Origin: Streptomyces sp. Je 1-369
GTDB lineage: Bacteria > Actinomycetota > Actinomycetes > Streptomycetales > Streptomycetaceae
DNA: 64,000 bases
Assembly (NCBI RefSeq): GCF_026810505.1
Contig: NZ_CP101750.1
Span: 3,377,254 to 3,441,253, forward strand
Direction: 5' to 3'
The notes beneath the pieces were generated by a model that was given only the letters and a program-made list of their open reading frames with translations, was not told the DNA's origin and searched no databases. Position numbers and translations under genes: made by a program. Of this stretch, positions 37,343 through 45,326 are shown one piece after another (the stretch's first letter is position 1; every line of letters starts with the position of its first letter).

Positions 37343-39075
37343 GCGTGGCCTCCGTCCTGGCCGTAGGGGCCCGCCTGGTGCGGGATGCGGGCTTCGGCGT
37401 GACCGTGCCCGGGCTGCTCCTGCTGGTCGTGCTGCTCGTACTGCTCGTGCTCGTCCCGCGCGGACGCCTCGCGCTCGGCGACGACCTCGCGCACGGCGTC
37501 GAGGACACCGCGGTATCCGGAGCAGCGGCAGAGGTTGCCGCACAGGGCGCGGCGGGCCTCCAGGTCGGTGGGGGCGGGGTTGCCCTCCAGGAGGTCGTGC
37601 ACGGTCATCGCCATGCCGGGTACGCAGAAGCCGCACTGCACGGCCCCGCACGCGGCGAGCGCGCGCTGTACGTCGGACGGCTGTCCGTCGGCGGCGAGGC
37701 CCTCGACGGTACGGACCTCGCTGCCCGCGGTCGTCGCGGCGGGCACGAGGCAGGACGCGACGAGACGGCCGTCCACCTGGACGTTGCAGGCCCCGCACTC
37801 GCCCTGCGAGCACCCGTCCTTGGCCCCGGCGAGACCGAGGCGCTCGCGCAGGACGTAGAGCAGCGACTCGCCGATCCAGGCGCCCGTGACGGGACGGTCG
37901 GTGCCGTTCACACGAAGGACGTAGGAGACGAGGGGGTGGTCGTCGTGGAGGGGGGTGACGTCGGGGGTTTCGGCGGCCGTCGCGTCGGCGGATTCGTCGA
38001 CGGTTTCGTCGGGTGCGGGGGCCTCGTCCGGGGTGGCTGCATCGTCCGGGGCGGCCGTTTCATCCGCGTCCGGAGCGTCCGTGGGCTCGGCTTCTTCGGG
38101 GGCCTCGACGGCGGCCTCGGGGGCGAGCTCCGGGGCGACCTCGGCGGGTTCCTCGACCGGCTCAGGAGCGAGCTCCGGTTCCGGCTCGGGCGCGATCTCC
38201 AGCTCGGGCTCGGGGTCCGGCTCGGGCTCGGGGTCCGGCTCGGGTTCCGCGACCGGGGGCTCCGCGGACGGCAGCTTGATCGCACGCAGCAGCTGCGTCT
38301 TCTCGAACCGGCTCTCGGGTTCCGCCCCGGCCTCGGGCCGCGGCGCAGGGTCCGGCTGCGGCCGCGGCTGCGGCTCGGGCTCCGCGACCCGCTCCGGAGC
38401 AGGCTCGTGCAGCACCTCCTGCGCCTGCGCGCCCCACGGCGCACCCGCCCCCGCCCCGGTCGCCCAGGGCGCGGGCGCGCCGCCGGGCAGCGTCGCGGGA
38501 GGCGTGCCGCCGCCCCACTGCGCGGCCAGCGAGGACGCCGTGAACTCGCCCGATTCGTCCGGCAGGTCACCATTGGCGACGGGGATCGACCACTGGCCGG
38601 TGACGTCGGCGGGGGGAGCGGCGGGCTCCTGCCCGTACTGGTGGGCGTACTCCTGCTCGTAGGCGGGCTCGTACTCCTGCTCGTACGTCGGCTGCTGCCC
38701 CACCGGCGACTCCGCCTCGGGGAAGCTCCACTGCCCCGTGGCCCGGGGGTCGTACGCGTGCGCGTCCGCGTGCGGGTCCGCGTGCACGGGCGGCTGTTCC
38801 CGCACCGTGCCCGCCTCGGGCCACCGCACCGCGCCCGTCACCTCGGGCGGCATGACCCAGGCGCCGGTGGCGGCCGGATCGGTGGCGTCGGCGACGGTGG
38901 GGTTGACCGTTATCTGCGGCGGTACGTAACCGTGGCCGGGGGCGGCGAGCGGGGCGTCCAGCATGCCTTCGGGGAGCTGCACGAACGCCGTGGCGTCGGA
39001 GTCGTACTCCCCCTGCGGATGCGGCTGCCAGCCGCCGCCGTCGGCCGTGTTCTCTTCGTGCCGGTCGTCGCTCAC
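37339..39075 (-). CDS. 2Fe-2S subunit of the xanthine-dehydrogenase-like complex with a long N-terminal extension
   Basis: A 578-residue electron-transfer subunit. Residues about 380-545 are a normal small subunit: the plant-type 2Fe-2S cluster cysteines C422, C427, C430 and C442 (GCSQGECGACNVQ and ASCLVP) and the second cluster cysteines C476/C481... in CGAVQCGFC and CGNLCRC (C512, C516, C518 by my count). Ordinary family members are about 150-200 residues. Here an extra ~375 residues precede it, rich in Glu, Pro, Ala and Asp with PEPDPEPEPDPEPE-type tracts and repeated TGQWSFPE / TGQWSIP motifs. Such a tail is probably disordered and may bind partners. A short His/Gln/Glu-rich tail ends the protein. 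Confidence 0.88.
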   Translation of the reverse strand: MSDDRHEENTADGGGWQPHPQGEYDSDATAFVQLPEGMLDAPLAAPGHGYVPPQITVNPTVADATDPAATGAWVMPPEVTGAVRWPEAGTVREQPPVHADPHADAHAYDPRATGQWSFPEAESPVGQQPTYEQEYEPAYEQEYAHQYGQEPAAPPADVTGQWSIPVANGDLPDESGEFTASSLAAQWGGGTPPATLPGGAPAPWATGAGAGAPWGAQAQEVLHEPAPERVAEPEPQPRPQPDPAPRPEAGAEPESRFEKTQLLRAIKLPSAEPPVAEPEPDPEPEPDPEPELEIAPEPEPELAPEPVEEPAEVAPELAPEAAVEAPEEAEPTDAPDADETAAPDDAATPDEAPAPDETVDESADATAAETPDVTPLHDDHPLVSYVLRVNGTDRPVTGAWIGESLLYVLRERLGLAGAKDGCSQGECGACNVQVDGRLVASCLVPAATTAGSEVRTVEGLAADGQPSDVQRALAACGAVQCGFCVPGMAMTVHDLLEGNPAPTDLEARRALCGNLCRCSGYRGVLDAVREVVAEREASARDEHEQYEQHDQQEQPGHGHAEARIPHQAGPYGQDGGHA

Positions 39076-39977
39076 GACAGCGCCCTCCCCAGTGCTCGTC
39101 GGGCCAGCGCGGCGACGGTGCGCCGCAGGTGCAGTACCGCGGGGGCCAGCGGCTGTTCCGTGCCGTCGGCCGCCGGGGGTTGGTCGGGGATGCAGGCGGT
39201 GGCGACGTACTCACCGAAGGCGGTGACCGCCTCCGGGACGAGACTGCCCCGCTCGCCGTCCCAGTCGATCAGGGAGGCCACCCACTCCTCGGCCTCCAGG
39301 GGCCGCAGCGGCATGGGCGCGATGGCGCCGACGGCGCACCGCACCCCGCGCCGGGCGGGGTCGAGGACGAGGGCGACGGAGGCGGTGGCCCGGCCGGGGC
39401 CCGTGCGTCCTGTCGCCTTGAGGAAGACCTGGGGTGCGTGCAGCAGCGGTACGCGCACGAAGCCGATGAGTTCACCGGGGCGGAGCATCTCCATGCCGGT
39501 GAGCAGGTGCGACACGGGGATCTCGCGGCGGGCGCCGCCGGGTCCCGCGATGATCAGCGCCGCTTCGAGCGCGGCGAGGACGGGCAGCGCGTCACCGGTC
39601 GGCGCGGCCGACGCGATGTTGCCGCCGAGGGTGCCCGCGTTGCGGATCTGGGGCGGTCCCGCGGCGCGCGCGGCGGCGGCCAGGGCGGGGATCAGCGCGG
39701 CGAAGTCGGGGCGGCCCATGCGGGCGTGGGTGAGACCGGCGCCGAGCAGGGCGTGCCCGTCCTGGTACTGCCAGCCGCGGATCTCGCTGATGCGGCCGAG
39801 GCCCACGAGCGCGGCGGGCCGCAGTTGTCCCGAATTGACCGAAGCCATCAGGTCCGTGCCGCCGGCGACGGGCACGGCGGCGGGCATGGCGGCGAGCGCC
39901 GCCACTGCCTCGTCCAGCGTGGCGGGCAGCTTCACCGATTGCGGTGTCTGCGCCGCCTGCGGTGCGTGCGTGGTCAA
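39072..39977 (-). CDS. FAD-binding subunit of the xanthine-dehydrogenase-like complex (medium subunit)
   Basis: A 301-residue FAD_binding_5 (CoxM/XdhB-like) protein. FAD-contacting motifs are VPVAGGTDLMASVNSG (about residue 35) and RNAGTLGGNIASAAPTGDALPVL. The C-terminal CO_deh_flav_C domain follows, with VGAIAPMPLRPLEAEEWV. It is the first gene of the operon. TTG 39977 (LTTHAPQ) is chosen because it has an AAGGGG site upstream; the ATG at 40022 has none. It passes electrons from molybdopterin through 2Fe-2S to FAD and then to NAD+ or O2. Its stop overlaps the Fe-S gene start by four bases. Confidence 0.88.
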   Translation of the reverse strand: MTTHAPQAAQTPQSVKLPATLDEAVAALAAMPAAVPVAGGTDLMASVNSGQLRPAALVGLGRISEIRGWQYQDGHALLGAGLTHARMGRPDFAALIPALAAAARAAGPPQIRNAGTLGGNIASAAPTGDALPVLAALEAALIIAGPGGARREIPVSHLLTGMEMLRPGELIGFVRVPLLHAPQVFLKATGRTGPGRATASVALVLDPARRGVRCAVGAIAPMPLRPLEAEEWVASLIDWDGERGSLVPEAVTAFGEYVATACIPDQPPAADGTEQPLAPAVLHLRRTVAALARRALGRALS

Positions 39978-40256
39978 ACCGGCTGCCCCTTCCCGATGTC
40001 CGGCCGCGTGCTCCACGTACATCGCGTATGTGAAGTGCTCGCCGTTTCGCGACGTGTCACCGTTACGCCTGTTCCGCCGTACGGTACGTGCTCACAACCC
40101 GGACGTGGCAACTCTGGCACATCTTCCCCGGGCCCCGGCGCGGGGGTCCACTAGGAGGCATTCGTCCGCGAACCAGGCGGATGTGGCGATTTCGCACGTC
40201 TCCGGCGGCCCGCGCTGCCTGCGCGGACCGCCGGGAGCACGCACCCGGGGTGCTGC

Positions 40257-41882
40257 TCACACGTTCGGGGGCGCCCCCTCCATCGGGCGTCCGAGCACAC
40301 CGGGGCGCTGGTGTCGCGGCAGAGGGCCGGTCGGCGGGCGGTAGTCGACGCCCAGGGCGTCAAGGCGCTTGTAGTGGGCGGACATTCGCCGCTCGAAGTC
40401 GGCGAAGTCACGTTCGGCCGGGGCGGGCAGCTGCCGCCACGCCACCTCGCTGAAGGCCGCGAGGCGCGGGAACACCTGGTAGTCGACGCGTCCCTGGTGC
40501 TCCATCACCTCGGTCCACACGTTGGCCTGGGTGCCGATGACGTGGGCCGCCTCCTCCTCGGTGAGCTCGGCGGGGACGGGCTCGAAGCGGTAGACGTCCT
40601 CCAGGGTGCGGACGTACGCGATCGGCATCGGCTCGTCCGGGCCGCCGTCCTCCCGGAAGTTCAAGTACACCTGCTGCTCGGGACACATGACGACGTCGTG
40701 GCCCGCCTTGGCCGCGTCGATGCCGCCCCGGTAGCCGCGCCAGGAGGAGACGGTGGCGCCGTCGGCGAGGCCGCCCTCCAGGATCTCGTCCCAGCCGATG
40801 AGGCGGCGTCCGCGGTCGGCGAGCCAGCGGTCGAAGTGCCGGATGAACCAGCTCTGCAGCCCGTCCTCGTCACCGACCCCGAGCTCCTTGATGCGGGCCT
40901 GCGCGGTGGGCGACGCCTTCCACTGGTCCTTGGGGCACTCGTCGCCGCCGACGTGGACGAAGGTGGACGGGAAGAGGTCGAGGATCTCCTCGAAGACACC
41001 TTCGTAGAAGCGGAGTACCTCTTCGGTGGGGGCGAGGACGTTCGGGCTGACGCCCCAGCTGTCCCAGACGGTGAGCGCCTCGGTGTCGATGACGTCGGAG
41101 TTGCCGAGGTACGGGTAGGCGGTGATCGCGGCCTGCGAGTGGCCCGGGATGTCCACCTCCGGGACGACGGTGATGTGCAGGGAGTCCGCGTACGCGACGA
41201 TCTCGCGGATGTCGTCCTGCGTGTAGTGACCGCCGTGCGGGTGCTCCTGCCAGAGCGGCGAGGCGCGGTGGCCCCAGCGGGTGCGGGAGCGCCAGGAGCC
41301 GACCTCGGTGAGCTTCGGGTGGCGCTTGATCTCCACGCGCCAGCCCTGGTCGTCCGTGATGTGGAAGTGGAAGACGTTGAGCTTGTGGGCGGCGAGCAGG
41401 TCGAGGTAGCGCAGGACGCCTTCCTTCGGCATGAAGTGCCGGGAGACGTCGAGCATCATGCCGCGCCAGCCGAAGCGCGGGGCGTCCTCGACGACGCACG
41501 CGGGGACGGAGTGCTCGGCGCCGGGCCGCAGCCGCGCCCGCCGGAAGGCGTCGGGGCCGACGAGCTGACGGAGCGTCTGGGCACCCCAGAAGACACCGGC
41601 GCCCGCGCCGCCTTGGATCTCGACGCGGTCGCCGTCGACGGTGAGCCGGTACGCCTCGGGCTCCAGGGAGTCGTCGACGCGCAGGGCAAGGGAGTTGGCG
41701 GCGCCTTCGGCGCCGGGGCGGAGGGACAGACCGAGCGCGGCGCCGAGCGCGGCCCGCAGCCACCGCTCGGTGGACTCGGTACCGGGACCTGCCCAGAGGG
41801 TCGTGTCGGCGTCGATGACGAAGGACGAGCTCTGCGTGGCCTCGGCGCGTGCGGGCGCCGGGATGAGGTGCTCAAAGGTCAT
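40257..41882 (-). CDS. Family GH20 beta-N-acetylhexosaminidase
   Basis: A 541-residue cytoplasmic-looking (no signal peptide) beta-N-acetylhexosaminidase. Substrate-assisted catalysis is supported by the Asp-Glu pair at residues 314-315 in TFVHVGGDECPKDQW. The (beta/alpha)8 barrel is preceded by the usual GH20b domain, with GGAGAGVFWGAQTLRQLV and GWRGMMLDVSRHFMPKEGVLRYLDLLAAHKLNVFHFHITDDQGWRVEI. It would release terminal GlcNAc or GalNAc from chitin fragments or peptidoglycan. I recall an equivalent gene (SCO2943) in S. coelicolor. ATG 41882 lies only 38 bases from the terminator stem of the upstream gene and shows no ribosome site, so it may be leaderless. Confidence 0.93.
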   Translation of the reverse strand: MTFEHLIPAPARAEATQSSSFVIDADTTLWAGPGTESTERWLRAALGAALGLSLRPGAEGAANSLALRVDDSLEPEAYRLTVDGDRVEIQGGAGAGVFWGAQTLRQLVGPDAFRRARLRPGAEHSVPACVVEDAPRFGWRGMMLDVSRHFMPKEGVLRYLDLLAAHKLNVFHFHITDDQGWRVEIKRHPKLTEVGSWRSRTRWGHRASPLWQEHPHGGHYTQDDIREIVAYADSLHITVVPEVDIPGHSQAAITAYPYLGNSDVIDTEALTVWDSWGVSPNVLAPTEEVLRFYEGVFEEILDLFPSTFVHVGGDECPKDQWKASPTAQARIKELGVGDEDGLQSWFIRHFDRWLADRGRRLIGWDEILEGGLADGATVSSWRGYRGGIDAAKAGHDVVMCPEQQVYLNFREDGGPDEPMPIAYVRTLEDVYRFEPVPAELTEEEAAHVIGTQANVWTEVMEHQGRVDYQVFPRLAAFSEVAWRQLPAPAERDFADFERRMSAHYKRLDALGVDYRPPTGPLPRHQRPGVLGRPMEGAPPNV

Positions 41883-41919
41883 GAAGCCGCAGACTGCCAC
41901 GCGATTGCACAACGCAAAA

Positions 41920-41946
41920 GGGGCGTTGCGACAGGCGCAACGCCCC
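41920..41946 (-). terminator. Rho-independent terminator between the DUF3039 gene and the hexosaminidase
   Basis: GGGGCGTTGCG (41920-41930) and CGCAACGCCCC (41936-41946) form a perfect 11-bp stem with a 5-base loop. On the minus strand it is followed by TTTT (the AAAA at 41916-41919), so it terminates the DUF3039 transcript before the hexosaminidase. Confidence 0.88.
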
Positions 41947-42006
41947 TCGGGCGAAGGGTGCTTCCAGGTGGCCGGAAGCGGCCGGAAGGCCGAGTGGGAC
42001 TACGTA

Positions 42007-42306
42007 CTACTTCTTGCCGCCGTCCTTGCCGCCCTTGTCGTTGTCCCCGCCGGCGCCCATGGACTCGTAGATCTCCTTGCACATGGGACAGACGGGGTAC
42101 TTCTTCGGGTCGCGGCCGGGGACCCACACCTTGCCGCAGAGCGCGACGACGGGCGTGCCGTCCAGCGCGCTCGCCATGATCTTGTCCTTCTGGACGTAGT
42201 GCGCATAGCGCTCGTGGTCGCCGTCACCGTGCGACACCTGAGGTGTCGGCTCAACGAGGGTCCCCGTACCTGCCCCGCGCTCGGGCTCGGGCTCAAGAGT
42301 GCTCAT
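42007..42306 (-). CDS. DUF3039 protein, small conserved actinobacterial zinc-ribbon protein
   Basis: A 99-residue protein of the actinobacterial DUF3039 family. The conserved centre is HYVQKDKIMASALDGTPVVALCGKVWVPGRDPKKYPVCPMCKEIYE; the CGK and CPMC cysteines form a likely zinc-binding site. The C-terminus is Gly/Lys-rich and disordered. ATG 42306 (MSTLEPEP) is preferred over 42315. It is transcribed alone ahead of a strong terminator. The biochemical function is unknown to me; near-universal presence in actinobacteria suggests a housekeeping role, probably with RNA or the ribosome, but that is a guess. Confidence 0.85.
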   Translation of the reverse strand: MSTLEPEPERGAGTGTLVEPTPQVSHGDGDHERYAHYVQKDKIMASALDGTPVVALCGKVWVPGRDPKKYPVCPMCKEIYESMGAGGDNDKGGKDGGKK

Positions 42307-42321
42307 AACGGCCAAGGGTAC

Positions 42322-43506
42322 TCACGCGCGGCGGGTCCCGGCAGCGGCCGTCTCCATGGACCCGGTGTCGGCTGGGCGGGCGGGGGCCCTGTGCAGCAGG
42401 TGCAGGACCAGGCCCGCCGCGGCGACCGCGGCCGCCGCCCAGGGCAGGTACATGGGTGCGAGGCCCGCCGCGAGGGCGAGCCCGGCCGCCCCGGAGCCGA
42501 CCGCGCTGCCCAGGTAGAGGGCGGAGTTGTTGAGGGCGAGGGCGACCGTGCCGCGTCCGGCGCGCAGGGCGAGCAGCCGGTGCTGCTGCGGGACCTGGAA
42601 CGCCCAGCCCGCGGCGCCCCAGACGACGAGCGCGGGGTACGCGGCGGCGCCGAGCAGCGGCAGCAGGCCGATCGCGACGACCAGGGTGGAGACGATTCCG
42701 GTCACGAGGGCGAACACCCGTCCCGTACGGTCCACCAGCGGTCCCGCGACGACGCTGCCGAGCACCCCGCCGATCCCCCACGCCCACAGGTAGGGCGCCA
42801 CCGCACCGTCGCCCACACCACCCGAGGAGGCGAGCACGGGCGCCAGGTAGGTGTACAGGCCGAGGCTCGCCACCGCGCCCAGGAACGAGACACCGACGAT
42901 GGGCAGCACCTTCCGGTCGGAGAGCGCCCCGAGCCGAGCCCGCACCGGGACCGCCGGGGCCGCGGGAATGTCCGGGAGCCCCGCCGCGAGGCCGAGCAGC
43001 GCGACCGCGCCGAGCCCCGTCACCAGCCACATCGTGGCCCGCCACGAGGTGTGGTCGGCGAGCAGCACACCCAGCGGCACGCCCAGGACCGTGCCCGAAC
43101 TCATCCCGCCCATCACCAGCGCGAGCGCCCGCCCGCGCCGCTCCTCCCCCGCGAGCGCGGCGGCGGCCGCGGTGGACAGTGCCGAGTAGACCCCGGCGCC
43201 GACCCCCGCCACGGCGCGCGCGACGAGCAGCACGGCGAGGCCGGGCGCGAGCGCGGTGAGCCCGTTGCCGAGGGTGAAGACGGCGAGCGCGGCGACGATG
43301 AGCACGCGCGGGCGGACCCCGGAGAGGAGTCCGGCGACGAGTGGCGCGCTCACCGCGTAGGCGAGGGTGAAGACGGTGACCATCTGCCCGGCGAGCGAGA
43401 CGGTCGTCCCCAGGTCGTCGGCGACCACCGGCAGGAGCCCCGCCATCACGTAGGCGTCGAGCCCGAGCGTGAAGGACCCCACCATCAACAGCCATACCTT
43501 GCGCAC
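42322..43506 (-). CDS. MFS transporter (chloramphenicol/sugar-efflux-like AraJ/Cmx type)
   Basis: A 394-residue 12-helix major facilitator. It opens with RKVWLLMVGSFTLGLDAYVMAGLLPVVADDLG, typical of the CmlR/AraJ drug-proton antiporters, and shows GGMSSGTVLGVPLGVLLADHTSWRATMWLVTGLGAVALLGL in the middle and GPLVDRTGR in the central loop. The GTG at 43506 follows AGGGGAG. It is divergent from a LysR regulator across a perfect palindrome, which likely controls it. The exported compound is unknown. Confidence 0.87.
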   Translation of the reverse strand: MRKVWLLMVGSFTLGLDAYVMAGLLPVVADDLGTTVSLAGQMVTVFTLAYAVSAPLVAGLLSGVRPRVLIVAALAVFTLGNGLTALAPGLAVLLVARAVAGVGAGVYSALSTAAAAALAGEERRGRALALVMGGMSSGTVLGVPLGVLLADHTSWRATMWLVTGLGAVALLGLAAGLPDIPAAPAVPVRARLGALSDRKVLPIVGVSFLGAVASLGLYTYLAPVLASSGGVGDGAVAPYLWAWGIGGVLGSVVAGPLVDRTGRVFALVTGIVSTLVVAIGLLPLLGAAAYPALVVWGAAGWAFQVPQQHRLLALRAGRGTVALALNNSALYLGSAVGSGAAGLALAAGLAPMYLPWAAAAVAAAGLVLHLLHRAPARPADTGSMETAAAGTRRA

Positions 43507-43584
43507 GGCGTTCAACTCCCCTGATCGACGTACCGCATCGGCTGCGGCGAAGGGGAAACGTAGGCAGCCTCCGCATCCGGGGAG

Positions 43585-43605
43585 AAATGCGTGCGGCACG
43601 CATTT
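43585..43605. promoter_or_regulatory. Perfect 21-bp palindrome, probable LysR operator
   Basis: AAATGCGTGC and GCACGCATTT are exact complements around one central G. The site is 79 bases upstream of the MFS start and 14 bases before the LysR start at 43619, where binding could control both divergent genes. Confidence 0.8.
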
Positions 43606-43618
43606 ATGCTGGGGCGGC

Positions 43619-44497
43619 ATGGATCACGTACCGCCCGGCGTCGAACTGCGCCACCTGCGAGGTTTCCTCGCCGTCGCCGACGAGCTGAACTTCACGCAGG
43701 CCGCCGCCGTGCTCCGCGTCGGCCAGCCCGCGCTGACGCGGACCGTGCGGGCGCTGGAGGACGCGCTCGGCACCCGCCTCCTGGAGCGGACCACGCGCCG
43801 GGTCGCCCTCACCGAGGCCGGGGCCCGGCTCCGCGACGAGCTGGCGCCGCTGCTGTCCCGGGTCGACGGGGCGCTGCGCGGCGCGGGCAGCGAGCCCCCT
43901 CTCCTGCGCCTCGGGTTCACCTCACTCCTGCCCCAGGCATGCGCCGAGCTGGTGCACGCGTTCAAGGCGGCGACGGGGGCGGGTGTGCGGCTCGTGCGGC
44001 GGAACGAGCCCCTCGCCGGGCTCCTCTCGGGCGCGTGCGACGTCGCGGTCGTACGGGGTGACGTGCCGTCCGGCGCCGCGGTCCGCACGCGGGTGCTGCT
44101 GCGGGAGCCGCGCGTCGCCGTCGTCGCACGCGGGGCCGCGGAGCTGGCGGGGCGGCGCGTGGTCGACTGGGCGGAGCTCGCGGACGTGCCGCTGGTGGTG
44201 AACACGGTGACCGGCACGACGAGCCCGGAGCTGTGGCCCCCGGAGCGCCGCCCCCGGCTCGCCTGCACCGCGGACAACCTCGACGAGTGGCTGGAGGCGG
44301 TCGCCGCGGGCCACGGCGTGGGCATCGCCCCGGAACCGGTGGCCCGCAGACACACGCATCCGGCACTGCGCTGCGTACGCCTGAAGAACGCTCCGCCGGT
44401 GACCGTGCGCCTGGCGATCCCGACGAGGGACCCGCACCCCCTGGCGGAGCAGTACGTGAACCGGGCCCCTCAGTTCAGCGACGCGTCGTCCGGATAG
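43619..44497 (+). CDS. LysR family transcriptional regulator
   Basis: A 292-residue LysR-type regulator. Residues 1-65 carry the helix-turn-helix (ELRHLRGFLAVADELNFTQAAAVLRVGQPALTRTVRALEDALGTRLLERTTRRVALTEAG), and residues 90-285 the periplasmic-binding-like effector domain. ATG 43619 immediately follows the palindrome at 43585-43605. Divergent from an MFS exporter, it probably activates or represses that gene when its ligand appears. The C-terminal 28 bases overlap the convergent yqgE gene. Confidence 0.9.
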   Translation: MDHVPPGVELRHLRGFLAVADELNFTQAAAVLRVGQPALTRTVRALEDALGTRLLERTTRRVALTEAGARLRDELAPLLSRVDGALRGAGSEPPLLRLGFTSLLPQACAELVHAFKAATGAGVRLVRRNEPLAGLLSGACDVAVVRGDVPSGAAVRTRVLLREPRVAVVARGAAELAGRRVVDWAELADVPLVVNTVTGTTSPELWPPERRPRLACTADNLDEWLEAVAAGHGVGIAPEPVARRHTHPALRCVRLKNAPPVTVRLAIPTRDPHPLAEQYVNRAPQFSDASSG

Positions 44498-45072
44498 GTG
44501 GCCACCATCGCCAGCTCGCTCCGCTGGCGTCGCAGGACCGCCCGCCACAGCCGCTCCGGATCCGGGGACGAGACGTCACCCGGCTCGGACTCGACCACGT
44601 ACCAGGCGCCGTCCGCGAGTTCGTTCTCCAGCTGGCCGGGGCCCCAGCCCGAATAGCCCGCGAAGATGCGGAGGGAGCCGAGGGCGGGGGCGAGGAGTTC
44701 CGGCGGGGCCTCCAGGTCGACGAGGCCGATCGCGCCGTGGACGCGGCGGAAGCCGACGGGGTCACGGGGAGCGGGCCCCCGCTTCCGGGCGCCGGGCGGC
44801 GTGCCCTCCTCGCCGGGGATCACCGCGACCCCGAGCGCCGAGTCCAGCGAGACGGGTCCGCCCTGGAAGACCACTCCGGGCGCACCGGCCAGCCGCCCCC
44901 AGCCCTCCAGGATGTCGGTGACGTCCACGGGCGTCGGGCGGTTCAGGACCACGCCGAGCGAGCCCTTCTCGTCGTGGTCGAGGAGCAGCACCACCGCGCG
45001 GTCGAAGTTCGGGTCCGCCAGGGCCGGTGTGGCCACGAGCAGCCGGCCTGTGAGCGAGGACACCTCGGTCAT
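44470..45072 (-). CDS. YqgE/AlgH (UPF0301) family protein
   Basis: A 200-residue member of the UPF0301/AlgH family. Conserved motifs: LTGRLLVATPALADPNFDRAVVLLLDHDEKGSLGVVLNRPTPV near the start, VFQGGPVSLDSALGVAV in the middle, and FAGYSGWGPGQLENELADGAWYVVE near the end. The family is widespread and often near nucleotide metabolism genes, but its biochemical function is unknown. ATG 45072 (MTEVSSLTG) is preferred to 45081/45114; ribosome sites are weak for all. It is convergent with the LysR gene and divergent from murA. The family call is secure, the function is not. Confidence 0.9.
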   Translation of the reverse strand: MTEVSSLTGRLLVATPALADPNFDRAVVLLLDHDEKGSLGVVLNRPTPVDVTDILEGWGRLAGAPGVVFQGGPVSLDSALGVAVIPGEEGTPPGARKRGPAPRDPVGFRRVHGAIGLVDLEAPPELLAPALGSLRIFAGYSGWGPGQLENELADGAWYVVESEPGDVSSPDPERLWRAVLRRQRSELAMVATYPDDASLN

Positions 45073-45326
45073 GGAGCACATGATCCCGCATCTTCGCCCC
45101 GCGCGGGGAGGCAATGCGCATACCGGAGTGAACGCAGCTCAGGGCCGGAAGGGGCCGGTGGAACCACCGTCACGGATGGTGACCCGGAGTGTCCGGTTCC
45201 GCACGGTTCGTGTTGTCACGAACTCATGACGTGCTTTGTGCGTCCTCGACCTTACGGAAGGGGGGTACGCGGCCATTACGCTTGGCCCTTTGGTCCCCCT
45301 GTCCATTCAATCGGAACGCGAGATTC

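Noticed and set aside
37345..40344. 999-residue plus-strand frame opposite the xanthine-dehydrogenase-like operon
   Set aside because: Antisense to three genes with recognisable cofactor motifs; its own translation is Gly/Val/Arg repetitive and has no ribosome site.
41880..42000. A DasR-type operator ahead of the hexosaminidase
   Set aside because: I looked for the ACTGGTCTAGACCACT-like dre consensus and saw none in the 120 bases upstream of the GH20 gene.
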